DNA of 64,000 nucleotides from Aliidongia dinghuensis (GCF_014643535.1 NZ_BMJQ01000012.1:202665-266664); one strand, 5' to 3'; positions 8,158 through 16,454 are shown, counted from the stretch's first letter. Program-made: numbers and translations. The notes: a model not told the origin generated them from the letters alone.

Positions 8158-8975
8158 CGGAGCTGATCTCCCATCGAGGGGCTATGGACGAGACTGCCGG
8201 AAGTGGCGTCGAGGGCGAGCGGCGGCAGGCGGCGTTCGAGTTCCTCCGCCTCCGCGTGCAGCAGCGCCACAAGTTCGGCGCGCCGGTCGGGCGTCATGCG
8301 GTCGCGGATCGCGGCGAGGCTGAGCGCGAACAGCGGCCGGCCGTCGGCGTCGTGCACGGCGACCGCGACGGCGTTCATCGCCGGCACGATCAGCCCGTCG
8401 TTGAAGGCGTGGCCGTCGGCCCGGGTACGTTCGACCAGCCGCAGGATCGCGTCGGCGGTGAAGCCGCTGAAATCCTTAAGCCAGTCGGCGTTGCGCACCA
8501 GGATCAGGCGGATTTCCGCATCCGGCAATGCTGCAAGCAAGGCCAGGCTGCCGGCGCCGACGCCCAAGGGCCGACGGTCGCCGACGTCGAGCGTGAGCGT
8601 GCGGATCGGAAAGGCGCCGACCGCCCGGCCGATGCAGATGGCGGCAAGGCCCTCGCGCACGGAGGCAAAGCTCGTGTCGCCGGTCGCGGCGGCGAGACGG
8701 GCGAGCGCGCCGTCGGCCAGCTGCGCGACATCCTGCTGCAGTGCTGCGCGGCCCAAGGTGGCGACGACGGCGCCCAGGCGATAATGTTTGGTCGGCAGGT
8801 CCTGGCAGGCGAAGCCGACATCGGTCAGCGCGGCCAGCAGCCGATGGGTCGTCGCCGGGCCGAATCCGGTCGCCTTCGCGATGTCGGTCAGGCTCAAGCC
8901 GCCGGCGCCCTGGCCGGCCAGCACGCGCAGCAGTGCCGCGATCCGATCGACGGTCTTGACGGCCGTTTCCGGCAC
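8154..8975 (-). CDS. IclR-family transcriptional regulator
   Basis: A 273-residue IclR-type regulator. The N-terminal winged helix-turn-helix (about residues 8-70) includes 'LSLTDIAKATGFGPATTHRLLAAL'. The C-terminal effector domain (about 80-250) has the usual 'VREGLAAICIGR' and 'GVGAGSLALLAALP' segments. It is the first gene of the minus-strand ThDP operon and so probably controls itself and the four enzymes, and perhaps the divergent gene at 9085. A 10-bp inverted repeat in the divergent gap is the likely operator. The ligand is unknown, plausibly the pathway substrate. Confidence 0.9.
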   Translation of the reverse strand: MPETAVKTVDRIAALLRVLAGQGAGGLSLTDIAKATGFGPATTHRLLAALTDVGFACQDLPTKHYRLGAVVATLGRAALQQDVAQLADGALARLAAATGDTSFASVREGLAAICIGRAVGAFPIRTLTLDVGDRRPLGVGAGSLALLAALPDAEIRLILVRNADWLKDFSGFTADAILRLVERTRADGHAFNDGLIVPAMNAVAVAVHDADGRPLFALSLAAIRDRMTPDRRAELVALLHAEAEELERRLPPLALDATSGSLVHSPSMGDQLR

Positions 8976-9019
8976 CGAGCCCCCTCCCGTTCCAGATTAG
9001 CCGGGTCTTCTCGCCTGCT

Positions 9020-9058
9020 TTTCCAAAATCGCCTATTATCTAGGTCGAATTTTGGAAA
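9020..9058. promoter_or_regulatory. Candidate IclR operator in divergent promoter region
   Basis: Perfect 10-bp inverted repeat: TTTCCAAAAT at 9020-9029 and ATTTTGGAAA at 9049-9058, centres about 29 bp apart (nearly three helical turns). It sits in the 109-bp gap between the IclR gene and the divergent gene at 9085. IclR proteins commonly bind AT-rich TTCC/GGAA palindromes. Its right arm lies 26 bp before the start at 9085. Confidence 0.55.
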
Positions 9059-9084
9059 GAAGGTCAATCCCCGGGGACCGAGCC

Positions 9085-9888
9085 ATGGTCGATGTCGTTG
9101 TCGCACCCACCGTGACCAAGCTCGGACCGGAGGCGTCGGGCGCGGTGCTGGTGACCGGATCGCACGGCGGGCTCTATCCGGGCCGGCTCGCGGTTGCGGC
9201 AGGCGTGCGCGCGGCGATCTTTCATGACGCGGGCCTGGGGCGCGACGAGGCCGGCGTCGGCTCGCTCACCCTGCTCGATGGGCTCGGCATCGCCGCAGCG
9301 GCCGTATCGCACCTGAGCGCGCGCATCGGCGACACCGACGACATGCTGGCGCGCGGCCGGATCAGCCGCGCGAATGGCGCGGCCCAAGCGCTGGGCGTTG
9401 TGGCCGGCATGGCGTGTGTCGCCGCCGCGGACCTGCTGAAGGCGGCGGCGCACTCTCGCCACACGATCGCGAAGGGCAGCGAGGTACGCCTCGTGCTGGT
9501 CCGGCCGCGGCGGCCGATCGTGCTGATCGATTCCGCGGCCATGGTCGATCCGGTCGCCGACGTGGGTGCCATCGTCGTGACCGGCTCGCACGGCGGGCTT
9601 GTCGGCGGCGTGCCCGCCATGGCGCTCCGGGTCGAGGGTTTCGCCGGCATCTACAACGATGCCGGCATCGGCATCGACGAGGCTGGTGTCGGCCGGCTGC
9701 CGGCGCTCGACGCCCGCGGCATCGTCGGCCTGACGGTCTCGGCATCCTCCGCTCGGATCGGCGAGGCGCGCTCGACCTTCGAGGATGGCGTCATCTCGCG
9801 CGCCAACCGCACCGCTGCGGCGTTGGGTGCCGCGCCGGGCCTGCCGCTCAAGCCGCTGCTCGAAGCCTGGGCCGGTGGTCACAGTTAA
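9085..9888 (+). CDS. Unknown protein made of two repeated halves (SHGG repeats)
   Basis: A 267-residue soluble protein that I cannot assign to a named family. It is an internal duplication. Residues about 21-105 and 163-249 align: both contain 'VTGSHGGL', then 'DAG-x-G-x-DEAGVG', then 'SARIG' and 'G-x-ISRAN'. A less similar linker (about 106-160) joins them. The repeated Ser-His-Gly-Gly and Asp/Glu residues look like active-site or metal/phosphate-binding loops, so a pseudosymmetric enzyme is plausible. Start: ATG at 9085 has GGGGA 7 bases upstream; a TTG at 9052 is possible but lies inside the palindrome. It is divergent from the IclR-ThDP operon and probably belongs to the same pathway. Confidence 0.75.
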   Translation: MVDVVVAPTVTKLGPEASGAVLVTGSHGGLYPGRLAVAAGVRAAIFHDAGLGRDEAGVGSLTLLDGLGIAAAAVSHLSARIGDTDDMLARGRISRANGAAQALGVVAGMACVAAADLLKAAAHSRHTIAKGSEVRLVLVRPRRPIVLIDSAAMVDPVADVGAIVVTGSHGGLVGGVPAMALRVEGFAGIYNDAGIGIDEAGVGRLPALDARGIVGLTVSASSARIGEARSTFEDGVISRANRTAAALGAAPGLPLKPLLEAWAGGHS

Positions 9889-9891
9889 TAA

Positions 9892-9950
9892 TTCGATATT
9901 TCTCGAAAAGTCGTTGACTCATCTGGCGCGCGATGATATTTCGATAATCG
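9892..9950 (+). promoter_or_regulatory. Candidate ArsR operator region
   Basis: Two AT-rich imperfect palindromes precede arsR: TTCGA-n6-TCGAA at 9892-9907, and CGATGAT-n6-ATAATCG (one mismatch) at 9931-9950. Both contain GATATTTC. ArsR/SmtB repressors bind such short dyads at their own promoters, so autorepression relieved by arsenite is expected. Confidence 0.45.
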
Positions 9951-9971
9951 ATGGAATATGGAAATCAGCTG

Positions 9972-10328
9972 ATGAATGCGAAGCAGGTGATTGCGGCGCT
10001 CGGCGCCTTGGCCCATGACACACGCCTCGCCGCGTTCCGGCTGTTGGTCGAGCGTGGGCCCGATGGCCTGCCGGCGGGCATGCTCGCCGACGCGCTGGGC
10101 GTGCCGCCCTCGTCGCTCACCTTCCACCTGCAGCAGCTCGTCCATGCCGGGCTCATCACGCAGCGACGGTCGGGGCGCCAGCTGATCTATGCGACCGATT
10201 TCGCGGTCATGAACGGCCTCATGGCCTATTTGACCGAGAATTGCTGCGGCAACGCCGACACTTCGACCCCCGTCTGCTGCCCGCCCGCCGCCGCGGCGGC
10301 CGACCCTACCGACAGGAGATCCGCATGA
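9972..10328 (+). CDS. arsR: ArsR-family arsenic-responsive repressor
   Basis: A 118-residue winged-helix repressor of the ArsR/SmtB family. The helix-turn-helix lies around 'MLADALGVPPSSLTFHLQQLVHAGLI', followed by the wing 'RRSGRQLIYA'. The C terminus carries two vicinal Cys pairs ('ENCCGN' and 'PVCCPP'), a likely As(III)-binding site of the C-terminal type. ATG at 9972 (MNAKQ...) is the usual family start; an in-frame ATG at 9951 would add seven residues and cannot be excluded. It leads the ars operon and overlaps arsI by ATGA. Confidence 0.9.
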   Translation: MNAKQVIAALGALAHDTRLAAFRLLVERGPDGLPAGMLADALGVPPSSLTFHLQQLVHAGLITQRRSGRQLIYATDFAVMNGLMAYLTENCCGNADTSTPVCCPPAAAAADPTDRRSA

Positions 10329-10783
10329 AGCGCCTGCACGTCCATCTGGGCGTCGAGAATCTCGACAGCTCGATCCGGTTCTACACCGCGCTGTTCGCAG
10401 CGGAGCCGACCGTGCGCAAGCCCGACTATGCGAAATGGCTGCTCGATGATCCGCGCGTCAATTTCGCGATCTCCGCGGGCCACGGTGCCGCCGGCATCCA
10501 GCATCTCGGCATCCAGGTCGAGGATGCCGACGAACTGACCGAAGTCTACGGCCGGCTGAAGCAGGCGGACGGGCCGGTGCTCGAGGAAGGCGCCACGGTC
10601 TGCTGCTACGCCCGGTCGGAAAAATCCTGGATCTCCGATCCGCAGGGGCTGGCATGGGAGACGTTCCTGACGCACGGCGACAGCACGGTCTACGGCGGCG
10701 GCCTGCCGGCGCCGGGCGGCAAGACCGACACGGCCGCGCCGCGGGCGCAGACCGCGTGCTGCGGTCCGGCCTCCGCGGCATGA
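10325..10783 (+). CDS. arsI: ArsI/CadI-type vicinal oxygen chelate protein, probable organoarsenical C-As lyase
   Basis: A 152-residue glyoxalase-fold protein. ArsI uses ferrous iron and oxygen to cleave the carbon-arsenic bond of trivalent methyl- or aryl-arsenicals; CadI is a cadmium-induced relative. Features matching ArsI are the vicinal Cys pair C93-C94 ('TVCCYA'), which binds trivalent arsenic, and probable metal ligands His5 or His7, His60 and Glu112. A further 'CC' lies near the C terminus. AGGAGAT precedes the ATG, which overlaps the arsR stop. Position between arsR and aqpS supports arsenic rather than cadmium. Confidence 0.85.
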   Translation: MKRLHVHLGVENLDSSIRFYTALFAAEPTVRKPDYAKWLLDDPRVNFAISAGHGAAGIQHLGIQVEDADELTEVYGRLKQADGPVLEEGATVCCYARSEKSWISDPQGLAWETFLTHGDSTVYGGGLPAPGGKTDTAAPRAQTACCGPASAA

Positions 10784-11448
10784 TCCACCGGGCTGCAGTC
10801 GTCGAATTCATCGCCACCGGCTTCCTGCTGGTCGCGATCGTCGGCTCGGGCATCATGGCTGAACGGCTGAGCGCCGGCAGCGTCGGGCTCGCCCTGCTGG
10901 CGAATGCGCTCGCGACCGGCGGGGCGCTTGCGGCACTCATCCTGGCGTTCGGGCCGGCATCGGGCGCACATATGAACCCGATCGTGACACTCGCGGCCGC
11001 GGCGACGGCCGACCTCGACTGGCGGGCCGTGCCGGCCTATCTGCTGGCGCAAGTGGCCGGTGCCGTTGGCGGCGTCTGGCTCGCCCATGTCATGTTCGAC
11101 CTGCCCGTCTGGCAATTCTCGACCCATGGGCGGACCGGCACCGGGCAATGGGTCGCGGAAGCCGTCGCAACGTTCGGGCTGCTGATGGTGATCTGGGGTT
11201 GTCGCGCCCATCGCGCACCGGTCACGGCCATCGCCGTGGCCGGCTATATCACGGGCGCCTATTGGTTCACCGCGTCGACGGCCTTCGCCAATCCGGCCGT
11301 GACCTTCGCCCGCATGCTGACCGACAGCTTCGCCGGGATCCGTCCCGCCGACGCGCCCGGCTTTCTCGCCGGCCAGACAGCCGGGCTGCTGCTGGCTTTG
11401 CCGCTGCTGCGCGGCGGCTGGCTCGAGCCTCGAAGGACCGAACCATGA
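10780..11448 (+). CDS. aqpS: Aquaglyceroporin-like arsenite channel AqpS
   Basis: A 222-residue major intrinsic protein with six membrane helices. The two pore loops carry 'HMNPIVT' (NPI in place of the first NPA) and 'FANPAVTFAR'. In Sinorhizobium, AqpS in an ars operon lets arsenite made by ArsC diffuse out, replacing ArsB/Acr3. The same role is inferred here because there is no arsB or acr3 in the operon. The ATG overlaps the arsI stop (ATGA), and its own stop overlaps arsC the same way. Confidence 0.88.
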   Translation: MIHRAAVVEFIATGFLLVAIVGSGIMAERLSAGSVGLALLANALATGGALAALILAFGPASGAHMNPIVTLAAAATADLDWRAVPAYLLAQVAGAVGGVWLAHVMFDLPVWQFSTHGRTGTGQWVAEAVATFGLLMVIWGCRAHRAPVTAIAVAGYITGAYWFTASTAFANPAVTFARMLTDSFAGIRPADAPGFLAGQTAGLLLALPLLRGGWLEPRRTEP

Positions 11449-11852
11449 GCGTCACGATCTATCACAATCCCGACTGCGGGACCTCGCGCAACACGCTCGC
11501 CATGATCCGCAGCACGGGCGTTGAGCCGCGCGTCATCGAATACCTGAAGACACCGCCGAGCCGGGATGAGATCCGGCAGCTGGTCCAGGCCATGGGCGTG
11601 CCGCTCGTGACCGTCATGCGCCGTAAGGGCACGCCGTTCGACGAACTCGGGTTGGGCGCCGACGGGCTCCCGGAGGACGCACTGCTCGACGCCATCGCCG
11701 CCCATCCGATCCTGCTCAACCGGCCGATCGTCGCGACGCCGCTGGGCGTGAAGCTGTGCCGGCCGTCGGAGCTGGTGTTCGACTTGCTCGACGGGCCGCG
11801 TCCCGCCGTCTTCGTGAAGGAAGACGGCGAACGCGTCGTGCCCTCCGCTTAG
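11445..11852 (+). CDS. arsC: Arsenate reductase, glutaredoxin-linked ArsC
   Basis: A 135-residue ArsC/Spx-fold reductase that converts arsenate to arsenite using glutathione and glutaredoxin. The catalytic Cys is C11 in 'HNPDCGTSRN', and later conserved parts include 'RRKGTPFDELGL' and 'LLNRPIVATPLG', with the anion-binding Arg in the latter. It is the last gene of the ars operon, overlapping aqpS by four bases. Its stop overlaps the convergent dodecin stop by three bases. Confidence 0.93.
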   Translation: MSVTIYHNPDCGTSRNTLAMIRSTGVEPRVIEYLKTPPSRDEIRQLVQAMGVPLVTVMRRKGTPFDELGLGADGLPEDALLDAIAAHPILLNRPIVATPLGVKLCRPSELVFDLLDGPRPAVFVKEDGERVVPSA

Positions 11853-12061
11853 CCTTCTTCGAGGGTGAAGCCGATCTTGAGCGTCACCTGGTAATGGGCG
11901 ACCGCGCCGTCCTCGACGCCGCCGCGAATTTGCACGACCTCGAACCAGCGCACGTTGCGGATGGTCGTGGAGGCGCGGGCGATGGCGTTCTGGATCGCGT
12001 CGGAGATGCTCTCCGACGAGGAACCGACAAGCTCGACCAGCTTATAGATGTTCTCGGTCAT
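11849..12061 (-). CDS. Dodecin, flavin-storage protein
   Basis: A 70-residue dodecin, which assembles into a hollow dodecamer that binds FMN or riboflavin and buffers free flavin. It matches the family in length and pattern: 'YKLVELVGSSSESISDAIQNAI', then 'VRWFEVVQIRGGV' with the flavin-stacking Trp, and a final beta strand 'YQVTLKIGF'. ATG at 12061 has GGAAG upstream; the frame runs 57 codons further but without a dodecin counterpart. It is a single gene, convergent with arsC. Confidence 0.93.
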   Translation of the reverse strand: MTENIYKLVELVGSSSESISDAIQNAIARASTTIRNVRWFEVVQIRGGVEDGAVAHYQVTLKIGFTLEEG

Positions 12062-12257
12062 GGTGTGCGCTTCCTTCCATGGACGCGGGGCCGCCCGGGC
12101 TCGCTTGGAGATGAAGCGGGGGCGGCTCAGCGGGACGCTGAAGGCGAGAAGACGCGGATGCTCAAGCGGTGCGACAGCGCCTGTCACGAGTGGCGCCCGG
12201 AAAGTGTAACGCGGATCTCGATCGATTGACATGGGGGCGGCTGGGCGCCGCCGGTGG

Positions 12258-12650
12258 TTAGTCCCGTCCGAGGATCGAGTCGAGCCGCCGCTTGAGATCG
12301 GCAGGCGACACCGGCTTCACCAGATAGCCGTTGACGGCGTGTTCCTTGGCGAACTCCACGACATTCTGGTGCGCGTCGCCGGTCAGGAACACGATGGGCG
12401 TCTGGCGGATTGCTGGCAATTTCGATTCTCGCACCGCCCTGAGGAACGCGCGGCCGTCGACCGGCTCCATATGCACGTCGCAGAACACGATATCGGGCCG
12501 CGTCCGCATGACCTCGAGCAGACCGCTTTGGCCGTCCGCCGCCTCGACGACCGACCGGACGCCGACCTGCAGCAGCATCCGCTTGATGAGCGATCGCGTG
12601 TGCGGGTTGTCCTCGACGATGAGTGCCGTGGCGGCTTCGTAGCTGGTCAT
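12258..12650 (-). CDS. Single-domain response regulator (CheY-like)
   Basis: A 130-residue receiver domain only. The acidic pair is in 'LIVEDN', the phospho-acceptor Asp in 'VFCDVHME', the switch Thr in 'FLTGDA' and the conserved Lys in 'LVKPVS'. No output domain, so it should act by protein contact or as a phosphate shuttle. GAGGGAAAC precedes the ATG. It lies 10 bp downstream of the large hybrid kinase and is probably its partner. Confidence 0.92.
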   Translation of the reverse strand: MTSYEAATALIVEDNPHTRSLIKRMLLQVGVRSVVEAADGQSGLLEVMRTRPDIVFCDVHMEPVDGRAFLRAVRESKLPAIRQTPIVFLTGDAHQNVVEFAKEHAVNGYLVKPVSPADLKRRLDSILGRD

Positions 12651-12660
12651 GTTTCCCTCA

Positions 12661-15600
12661 TCAGGCGACGCGGAGCAGCGCGGTTGCCTCGCGCAGTTCG
12701 GCTTCCGTCGGCGACAGCAGGTCGGCGAGCACGGCAGCGGTCTCGGCATCGCTCGCGTCGATGCAATCCTGCACGTCGCCGGCGATTCGGCCGAGACGCA
12801 CGGCGCCGATCGAGCGCGCGGCGCCTTTGAGCGCATGGGCAGCGTCGCGCGCCCCCGCCATGTTGCCGGCGCCGAGCGCGGCGGTGATCTCGCTCACCAT
12901 GCCGGGCACGTCGTCGAGGAAGCCCGCAAGGAAGCGTCTCGCCTCATCGTCGAACGCACCGAACGCTTCGGCCAGCCGGTCCACGTCCAGGATCTGCGGA
13001 TCGATCAGCGCCGCCGCGGCGCGCTCCGGTGTCGGTGCCGCCGGCTGGAGCGCGGTTTCGATCGACCGGCGCAGCGGTTGGGCCTGGGGCAGGAAGCGCT
13101 CGAGCGCGGCCGCGAGCGCCTTGGTGTCGATCGGCTTCGTCAGATAGCCGTCCATGCCGCTGTCGAGGCACTGCTGCTCGGTCCCGGTAAGCGCGTCGGC
13201 GGTGAGCGCGATGATCGGCAGACGGGGTGCCGCCGAATTCTCTGCCTCGGCACTGCGGATCGCCGCAGTAAGCTGGAACCCGTCCATCTCCGGCATATGG
13301 AAGTCGGTCAAGAGCAGACCATACCGCTGGCGGCGCCATTGCTCGAGCGCGAGGCGGCCATGCTCGACGACATCGTGGGCGTAGCCGAGCTTCGCCAGGA
13401 TGCGGCTGATCACGACCTGATTGGTCCGATTGTCTTCGGCGACCAGGATTAATGCGCCGGCAGCGAGCGCTTCGGCCCGCGACGGCGGCTGCCAAGCGGC
13501 GATCGACTTGTCCGAACCCGCCGCTGCCAATGTCGCCCGGCCGAGGGCTGCCGCGATGATGCTCCAGAGTGCCTGCCGCCGCAGAGGGCTGACGGCGGTC
13601 GCGAACAGGTCGGCGCGGTCCGTGTCGTCGAGCGTCGCGATCAAGCCGCGCGGCGCCACGAGTACGATCTTTGCGTCGCCGCAGGCGGGATCGGTGTGTA
13701 TGGCCGCTGCCAGCGCAAGTGCGCGTTCGCTGTCGGCGCCGGCATGGACGAGCACGATCGGCGCTGCCGGTCCACTGACCGTCCGGCGGGCAAGCCCGGC
13801 CGGCACGGCGGTGGGCTCGTCGGTCCAAGCGACGTCGACGATACCGGCCGCCGCAAGCTGACGCCCGAGCGCCGCTCGGGCCCGGACCGGGAAATCGACC
13901 CCGACGACGCCGGCATCGGCGATCGCGACCGGCGGCGTCGCGACGCCCGGTTCGGCTATCGCGAGCGGCAGCTCGAACCAGAAGATCGAGCCAGTGCCGA
14001 GGATCGAGTCGACCCCGATCGCCCCGCCCATCATCCCGGTCAGGCGATGGCAGATCGACAGGCCGAGCCCGGTACCGCCGAAGCGCCGGGCGGTCGAGGC
14101 GTCGGCCTGGACGAAGGGCTGGAACAGCCGGGCGGCCTGCTCCTCGGTCAAGCCGATGCCGGTGTCGATGACCTCGAAGCGCACCGTCCGATTGGCGGCT
14201 CGGGTCTCGGTCGGCCGAACGACGAGCGCCACGCCGCCGCGCTTGGTGAACTTGACGGCATTGCCGATCAGGTTGAGCAGGATCTGGCGCAGCCGGGTGG
14301 GGTCGCCGGTCAGCCGATCGGGGATTGCGGGGTCGAGATCGACGACCAGTTCGAGCCCCTTCTCCTCGGTCCGGGTCGCGATCAGCTCGCCGATGCCCTC
14401 GACCATGTCCGACAGTGAAAAGCCGACATGCTCGATCTCGAGCTTGCCGGCCTCGATCTTCGAGAAATCGAGAATGTCGTTGATGATGGTGAGGAGCGCC
14501 GAGGCCGAGGTGTGGATCACTTGGGCCATGCCGCGCTGGTCGACCGTGAGCTGGCTCTGCTCCAGGAGCTCGGCCATCGCCATGACGCCGTTCATCGGTG
14601 TCCGGATCTCGTGGCTCATCATGGCGAGGAACGAGGATTTCGCCTTGGTCGCGGCCTCCGCCTCGTCCTTGGCGCGGCGCAGCTCGGCTTCGGCCTGCTG
14701 GCGCCGGGTGATGTCGCGGACGATGCCGGTCAGGTGGAAGCGCCCGTCGCTCTGCCAGCGGGCGAGCGACAGCTCGACCGGAATCTCGCGGCCGCCGCTG
14801 TCGCGCACGCTCGTGCGAAACGCATGCCCGATGAGATCCGGCAACTCGCCGGCGATGAGGCGTTCCAGGAACAGCGCGCCGCCGCCGGGCGTCCCGGCCG
14901 AGGCGAAGTCGACGAAATTGCGGCCGACGAGCGGCCCGCCGTCGGGGTCGAACATGCGCTGGGCAGCGGGGTTGGCAAGGATGATCCGCCCGGCGTCGTC
15001 GAGCGTCACCATCGCGTCGGCGGCGGAGCTGGTTACGGCCTGCATGCGCGCTTCGTTCTCGGCGAGCCGGCGCGCGTCGGCTTCGGCCCGCTCCTTGGCG
15101 TGAGCCAGAGCGCGCTCGGCCACGAGTTTCTCGCGCAACCCGTCGCGCAAGATGACGATCGCCCGCTGCAGCTTGGCGATCTCGTCGGCACTGCCGGTCT
15201 GCGACGGCTCGACCGCGAGATCACCCTGGGCCAGTGCTACGACATTGTCGGTCGCCCGGGTCAGCGGCCGGAGCAGCCGTCGGTTGATCAGCAGCAGGGC
15301 CGCTGCGGCCGCTACCGCGAGCGAGACGAGCGAGCTTGTCGCCATGGCGAAATTGAACAGGGCGCCATGTCGCTGGACGGTCAGGCTGTCCCGCACCAGG
15401 CCCAGCTCCAGATCGCGCGCCGTCGGTATCGTCGCCATGAGCGGGATGTAGAAGCGGTTGAAGTCGGCGACGCTCACGCTCGCCGCTCCGCCGCTCTGTC
15501 GTGCGTAGATCTGGTTCTCGATGAAGCCGAAGCCGTCGTGGAAATATTTCTGGTCGATCGCCCGATAGGCCTCGGCGAATTGGATGGGCAGATCGTCGAC

Positions 15601-16317
15601 GAAGGCGAAGCCGTGCAGCAGGTCGCTCAATTCCCGGATGCGGCCGAGCGTCGTGGTGAGCGCGCGGTATTCGTCGTCGGTGACCGTGTGGCCGGTGACA
15701 ATGGTCGGGATGAAATAGGAGCCGAGCCGCCCGGCCTGTTCGCGCAGCTCCGAGGCGAGGTCCGCCGCCACGAGATGCTGGAACACGCCCGGATCGATGC
15801 CGGAAAGCGCCAGCTCGCCACGCTGTGCCAGCGGCAGCAGCAGGTCGACCGCGCCGAACATCACGGCGGTCGTGCGTCTGATCCGCGCGGCCGAGCGATC
15901 GGCGAGCGGCAAGGCCGCGATGTCGTCGACGCCCGCGCGCGCCGCACTGAGCACGGCCGGCACCCGTTCGACAAGCTGGCGCAGATCCGGATCGTCGGCG
16001 GGCCGGCTCCGCTTGAACAGGGCGACGGCCGATGCCAGCGCCCGGTCGGACGCGGTACGCGCCTCGGCCAGATCATGGACCGACTGCGCCGGCAGCGGCG
16101 GGTCGGCTCCCATCAGTGCATTGGCGGGCCCGCGCTCACGGCCGATGGCATCGATCGCGGCCAGCACGGCCGCATGGCGCTCGAGCGATTCGACGGCATG
16201 CTTCGACTGGGCGACCGCGGCATATTCCTTGCCGATGATCGCGATCGACAGGATCATCGGCACCAGTATTGAAACGAGAATGAGCGCCTTGATCAGCGTG
16301 TAGATCTTGATGCGCAT
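12661..16317 (-). CDS. Large hybrid sensor histidine kinase (PAS-HisKA-HATPase-REC-REC-HPt)
   Basis: A 1218-residue membrane kinase with a built-in phosphorelay. Domains, in residues: membrane helix about 10-30; periplasmic helical sensor about 31-318; second helix about 320-346; HAMP about 347-400; PAS about 424-544 ('SSAADAMVTLDDAGRI'); HisKA with His about 569 ('MMSHEIRTPMNG'); HATPase; a degenerate receiver; an intact receiver ('LVAEDN', 'LLTDFHMPEMDGF', 'YLTKP'); and a C-terminal HPt domain ('AAHALKGAARSIG'). ATG at 16317 with GGGG upstream is preferred over a TTG at 16350. The stand-alone receiver just downstream is the likely final acceptor. The signal is unknown. Confidence 0.92.
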   Translation of the reverse strand: MRIKIYTLIKALILVSILVPMILSIAIIGKEYAAVAQSKHAVESLERHAAVLAAIDAIGRERGPANALMGADPPLPAQSVHDLAEARTASDRALASAVALFKRSRPADDPDLRQLVERVPAVLSAARAGVDDIAALPLADRSAARIRRTTAVMFGAVDLLLPLAQRGELALSGIDPGVFQHLVAADLASELREQAGRLGSYFIPTIVTGHTVTDDEYRALTTTLGRIRELSDLLHGFAFVDDLPIQFAEAYRAIDQKYFHDGFGFIENQIYARQSGGAASVSVADFNRFYIPLMATIPTARDLELGLVRDSLTVQRHGALFNFAMATSSLVSLAVAAAAALLLINRRLLRPLTRATDNVVALAQGDLAVEPSQTGSADEIAKLQRAIVILRDGLREKLVAERALAHAKERAEADARRLAENEARMQAVTSSAADAMVTLDDAGRIILANPAAQRMFDPDGGPLVGRNFVDFASAGTPGGGALFLERLIAGELPDLIGHAFRTSVRDSGGREIPVELSLARWQSDGRFHLTGIVRDITRRQQAEAELRRAKDEAEAATKAKSSFLAMMSHEIRTPMNGVMAMAELLEQSQLTVDQRGMAQVIHTSASALLTIINDILDFSKIEAGKLEIEHVGFSLSDMVEGIGELIATRTEEKGLELVVDLDPAIPDRLTGDPTRLRQILLNLIGNAVKFTKRGGVALVVRPTETRAANRTVRFEVIDTGIGLTEEQAARLFQPFVQADASTARRFGGTGLGLSICHRLTGMMGGAIGVDSILGTGSIFWFELPLAIAEPGVATPPVAIADAGVVGVDFPVRARAALGRQLAAAGIVDVAWTDEPTAVPAGLARRTVSGPAAPIVLVHAGADSERALALAAAIHTDPACGDAKIVLVAPRGLIATLDDTDRADLFATAVSPLRRQALWSIIAAALGRATLAAAGSDKSIAAWQPPSRAEALAAGALILVAEDNRTNQVVISRILAKLGYAHDVVEHGRLALEQWRRQRYGLLLTDFHMPEMDGFQLTAAIRSAEAENSAAPRLPIIALTADALTGTEQQCLDSGMDGYLTKPIDTKALAAALERFLPQAQPLRRSIETALQPAAPTPERAAAALIDPQILDVDRLAEAFGAFDDEARRFLAGFLDDVPGMVSEITAALGAGNMAGARDAAHALKGAARSIGAVRLGRIAGDVQDCIDASDAETAAVLADLLSPTEAELREATALLRVA

Positions 16318-16454
16318 CACACGAAACCCCGCCAATATCGGGATTTGCAATAAATCTAGACGATCCGGCGCGTCCGACTACGCGTTCTCAAGTCTTTGAT
16401 CACAGGCGGCGAGATCGGTCAAATCAATTGCGCTCTTAGGTTGCGGGCGGCATT

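Noticed and set aside
9951..9971. Upstream ATG for arsR
   Set aside because: It would add seven residues without family support; not excluded, but ATG 9972 gives the normal N terminus.
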